A stretch of DNA of 7,489 nucleotides from CAWUIO01 sp963922455. Its GTDB lineage: Bacteria; Bacteroidota; Bacteroidia; Cytophagales; Microscillaceae. Shown piece by piece: positions 7,181-7,489 of this stretch. Made by a program: the position numbers and the translations under genes. The notes beneath the pieces were generated by a model. That model made no database searches, had not been told where the DNA came from, and saw nothing but the letters and a program-made list of their open reading frames with translations. The stretch's first letter is position 1; every line of letters begins with the position of its first letter. The stretch covers positions 1-7,489 of the forward strand of contig CAWUIO010000192.1 of the NCBI GenBank assembly GCA_963922455.1, in the 5' to 3' direction.

Positions 7181-7188
7181 CAAAAATA
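7181..7188 (-). promoter_or_regulatory. Candidate -7 box of the NUDIX gene
   Basis: Read on the - strand, these bases fit the Bacteroidota -7 consensus TAnnTTTG at every fixed position (TATTTTTG). Transcription would start near 7174 and leave a leader of roughly 45 bases before the ATG at 7128. No TTG is found at the usual -33 distance, so the call rests on one element. It argues against translation starting at the upstream ATG at 7302. Confidence 0.45.
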
Positions 7189-7202
7189 TACCAGAATTGG
7201 GG

Positions 7203-7330
7203 CTGCCCCCCGGTTCTCGATGGGGATTTGTAAGGTAATTCCGTGCCCGGGGGTCGGGCTTTCGCTACTCGCCGGCCTACCCACCTCCTGCGGCGGGCTC
7301 AAACAGGCCGCTCTATCCCTCAGCCTTTTG
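7203..7330. other. GC-rich noncoding spacer
   Basis: This stretch separates the NUDIX promoter from the right-hand hairpin repeat. It is much richer in G and C than the surrounding AT-rich leader, contains short C-runs and G-runs, and has no protein-like frame apart from the spurious upstream extension of the NUDIX frame. On the - strand it contains GGGATAG (7314-7320), which also occurs at 164-170 on the + strand next to the repeat head. That hints that it is a related or accompanying repeat piece, but the evidence from this window is thin. Confidence 0.4.
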
Positions 7331-7489
7331 AGAGGAGAGAAGAGAGAAGCGAGAGGAGAGAAAGAAAGGGTGCACTCATTGACGGTTTGGTCTCTTTTCT
7401 CTACTCTCTATTCTCTCTTCTTTTCCTGGCTTAAAGATAGGCGCCCGCAGGGCCGAGAGAGGAGAGTAGCGAGAGGAGAGAAAGAAAGG
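7331..7489. repeat. Purine/pyrimidine hairpin repeat, copy 2 with a partial third unit
   Basis: This is a second copy of the element at 46-188, in the same orientation. A GA-rich arm (7331-7370), a loop (7371-7390) and a CT-rich arm (7391-7427) can form an imperfect stem of about 35 base pairs. The 23-base head (7436-7458) then starts another GA-rich arm that runs off the window. From 7351 to 7458 it differs from copy 1 at only four positions (7371, 7405, 7434, 7435). The new unit at 7436-7489 is identical to 46-99. The array therefore probably continues to the right with a 120-base period. Confidence 0.85.

Noticed and set aside
7243..7434. Short + strand open frame over the right repeat
   Set aside because: It runs through the GC-rich spacer and the GA/CT repeat and gives a low-complexity Arg/Glu and Phe/Leu peptide; it is a product of the repeat.
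1..7489. Composite transposon or defence island bounded by the repeats
   Set aside because: There is no transposase, integrase, terminal inverted repeat or defence-type protein between the copies, and all six genes are housekeeping types with similar base use.

Overview
The window looks like an ordinary chromosomal stretch of a member of the Bacteroidota, with housekeeping genes framed by noncoding dispersed repeats. The phylum call is inference. It rests on starts that lack Shine-Dalgarno sequences, a -7-type TAnnTTTG box in front of one gene, and a lipoprotein with the C-V-S-R-K-K-Y start and coiled-coil/OmpA layout common in that phylum. The ThrRS and cystathionine synthase proteins also read like Bacteroidota versions. 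I cannot place the class with confidence; Saprospiria or Cytophagia are the likeliest.

Layout. Positions 1-557 hold no convincing gene. They contain a purine/pyrimidine hairpin repeat (46-188), a GC-rich nested palindrome (191-252) and a leader with a small terminator-like hairpin just before thrS. On the + strand follow thrS (558-2492) with a strong intrinsic terminator (2511-2546), a short-chain-type polyprenyl synthetase (2629-3600), a rhomboid protease only 8 bases further on (3609-4286), and a cystathionine gamma-synthase/lyase-family PLP enzyme whose better start is 4351 (4351-5514). Converging on it from the - strand are a NUDIX hydrolase (7128-6685) and a coiled-coil lipoprotein with a decayed OmpA-like C-terminus (6564-5524). 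Positions 7129-7489 are again noncoding. They contain a probable NUDIX promoter, a GC-rich segment and a second hairpin repeat, which runs into a third, partial unit at the right edge.

How the genes fit together. The synthetase and rhomboid are probably co-transcribed; the others look like independent housekeeping functions: tRNA charging, isoprenoid precursors, transsulfuration, nucleotide clean-up and an envelope lipoprotein. I see no defence system, CRISPR array, transposase, tRNA or rRNA gene. The most unusual signal is the noncoding repeat pair. Two nearly identical copies in direct orientation, exactly 7,270 bases apart, bracket all six genes. Each can fold into a long hairpin with a GA-rich and a CT-rich arm around a conserved loop.
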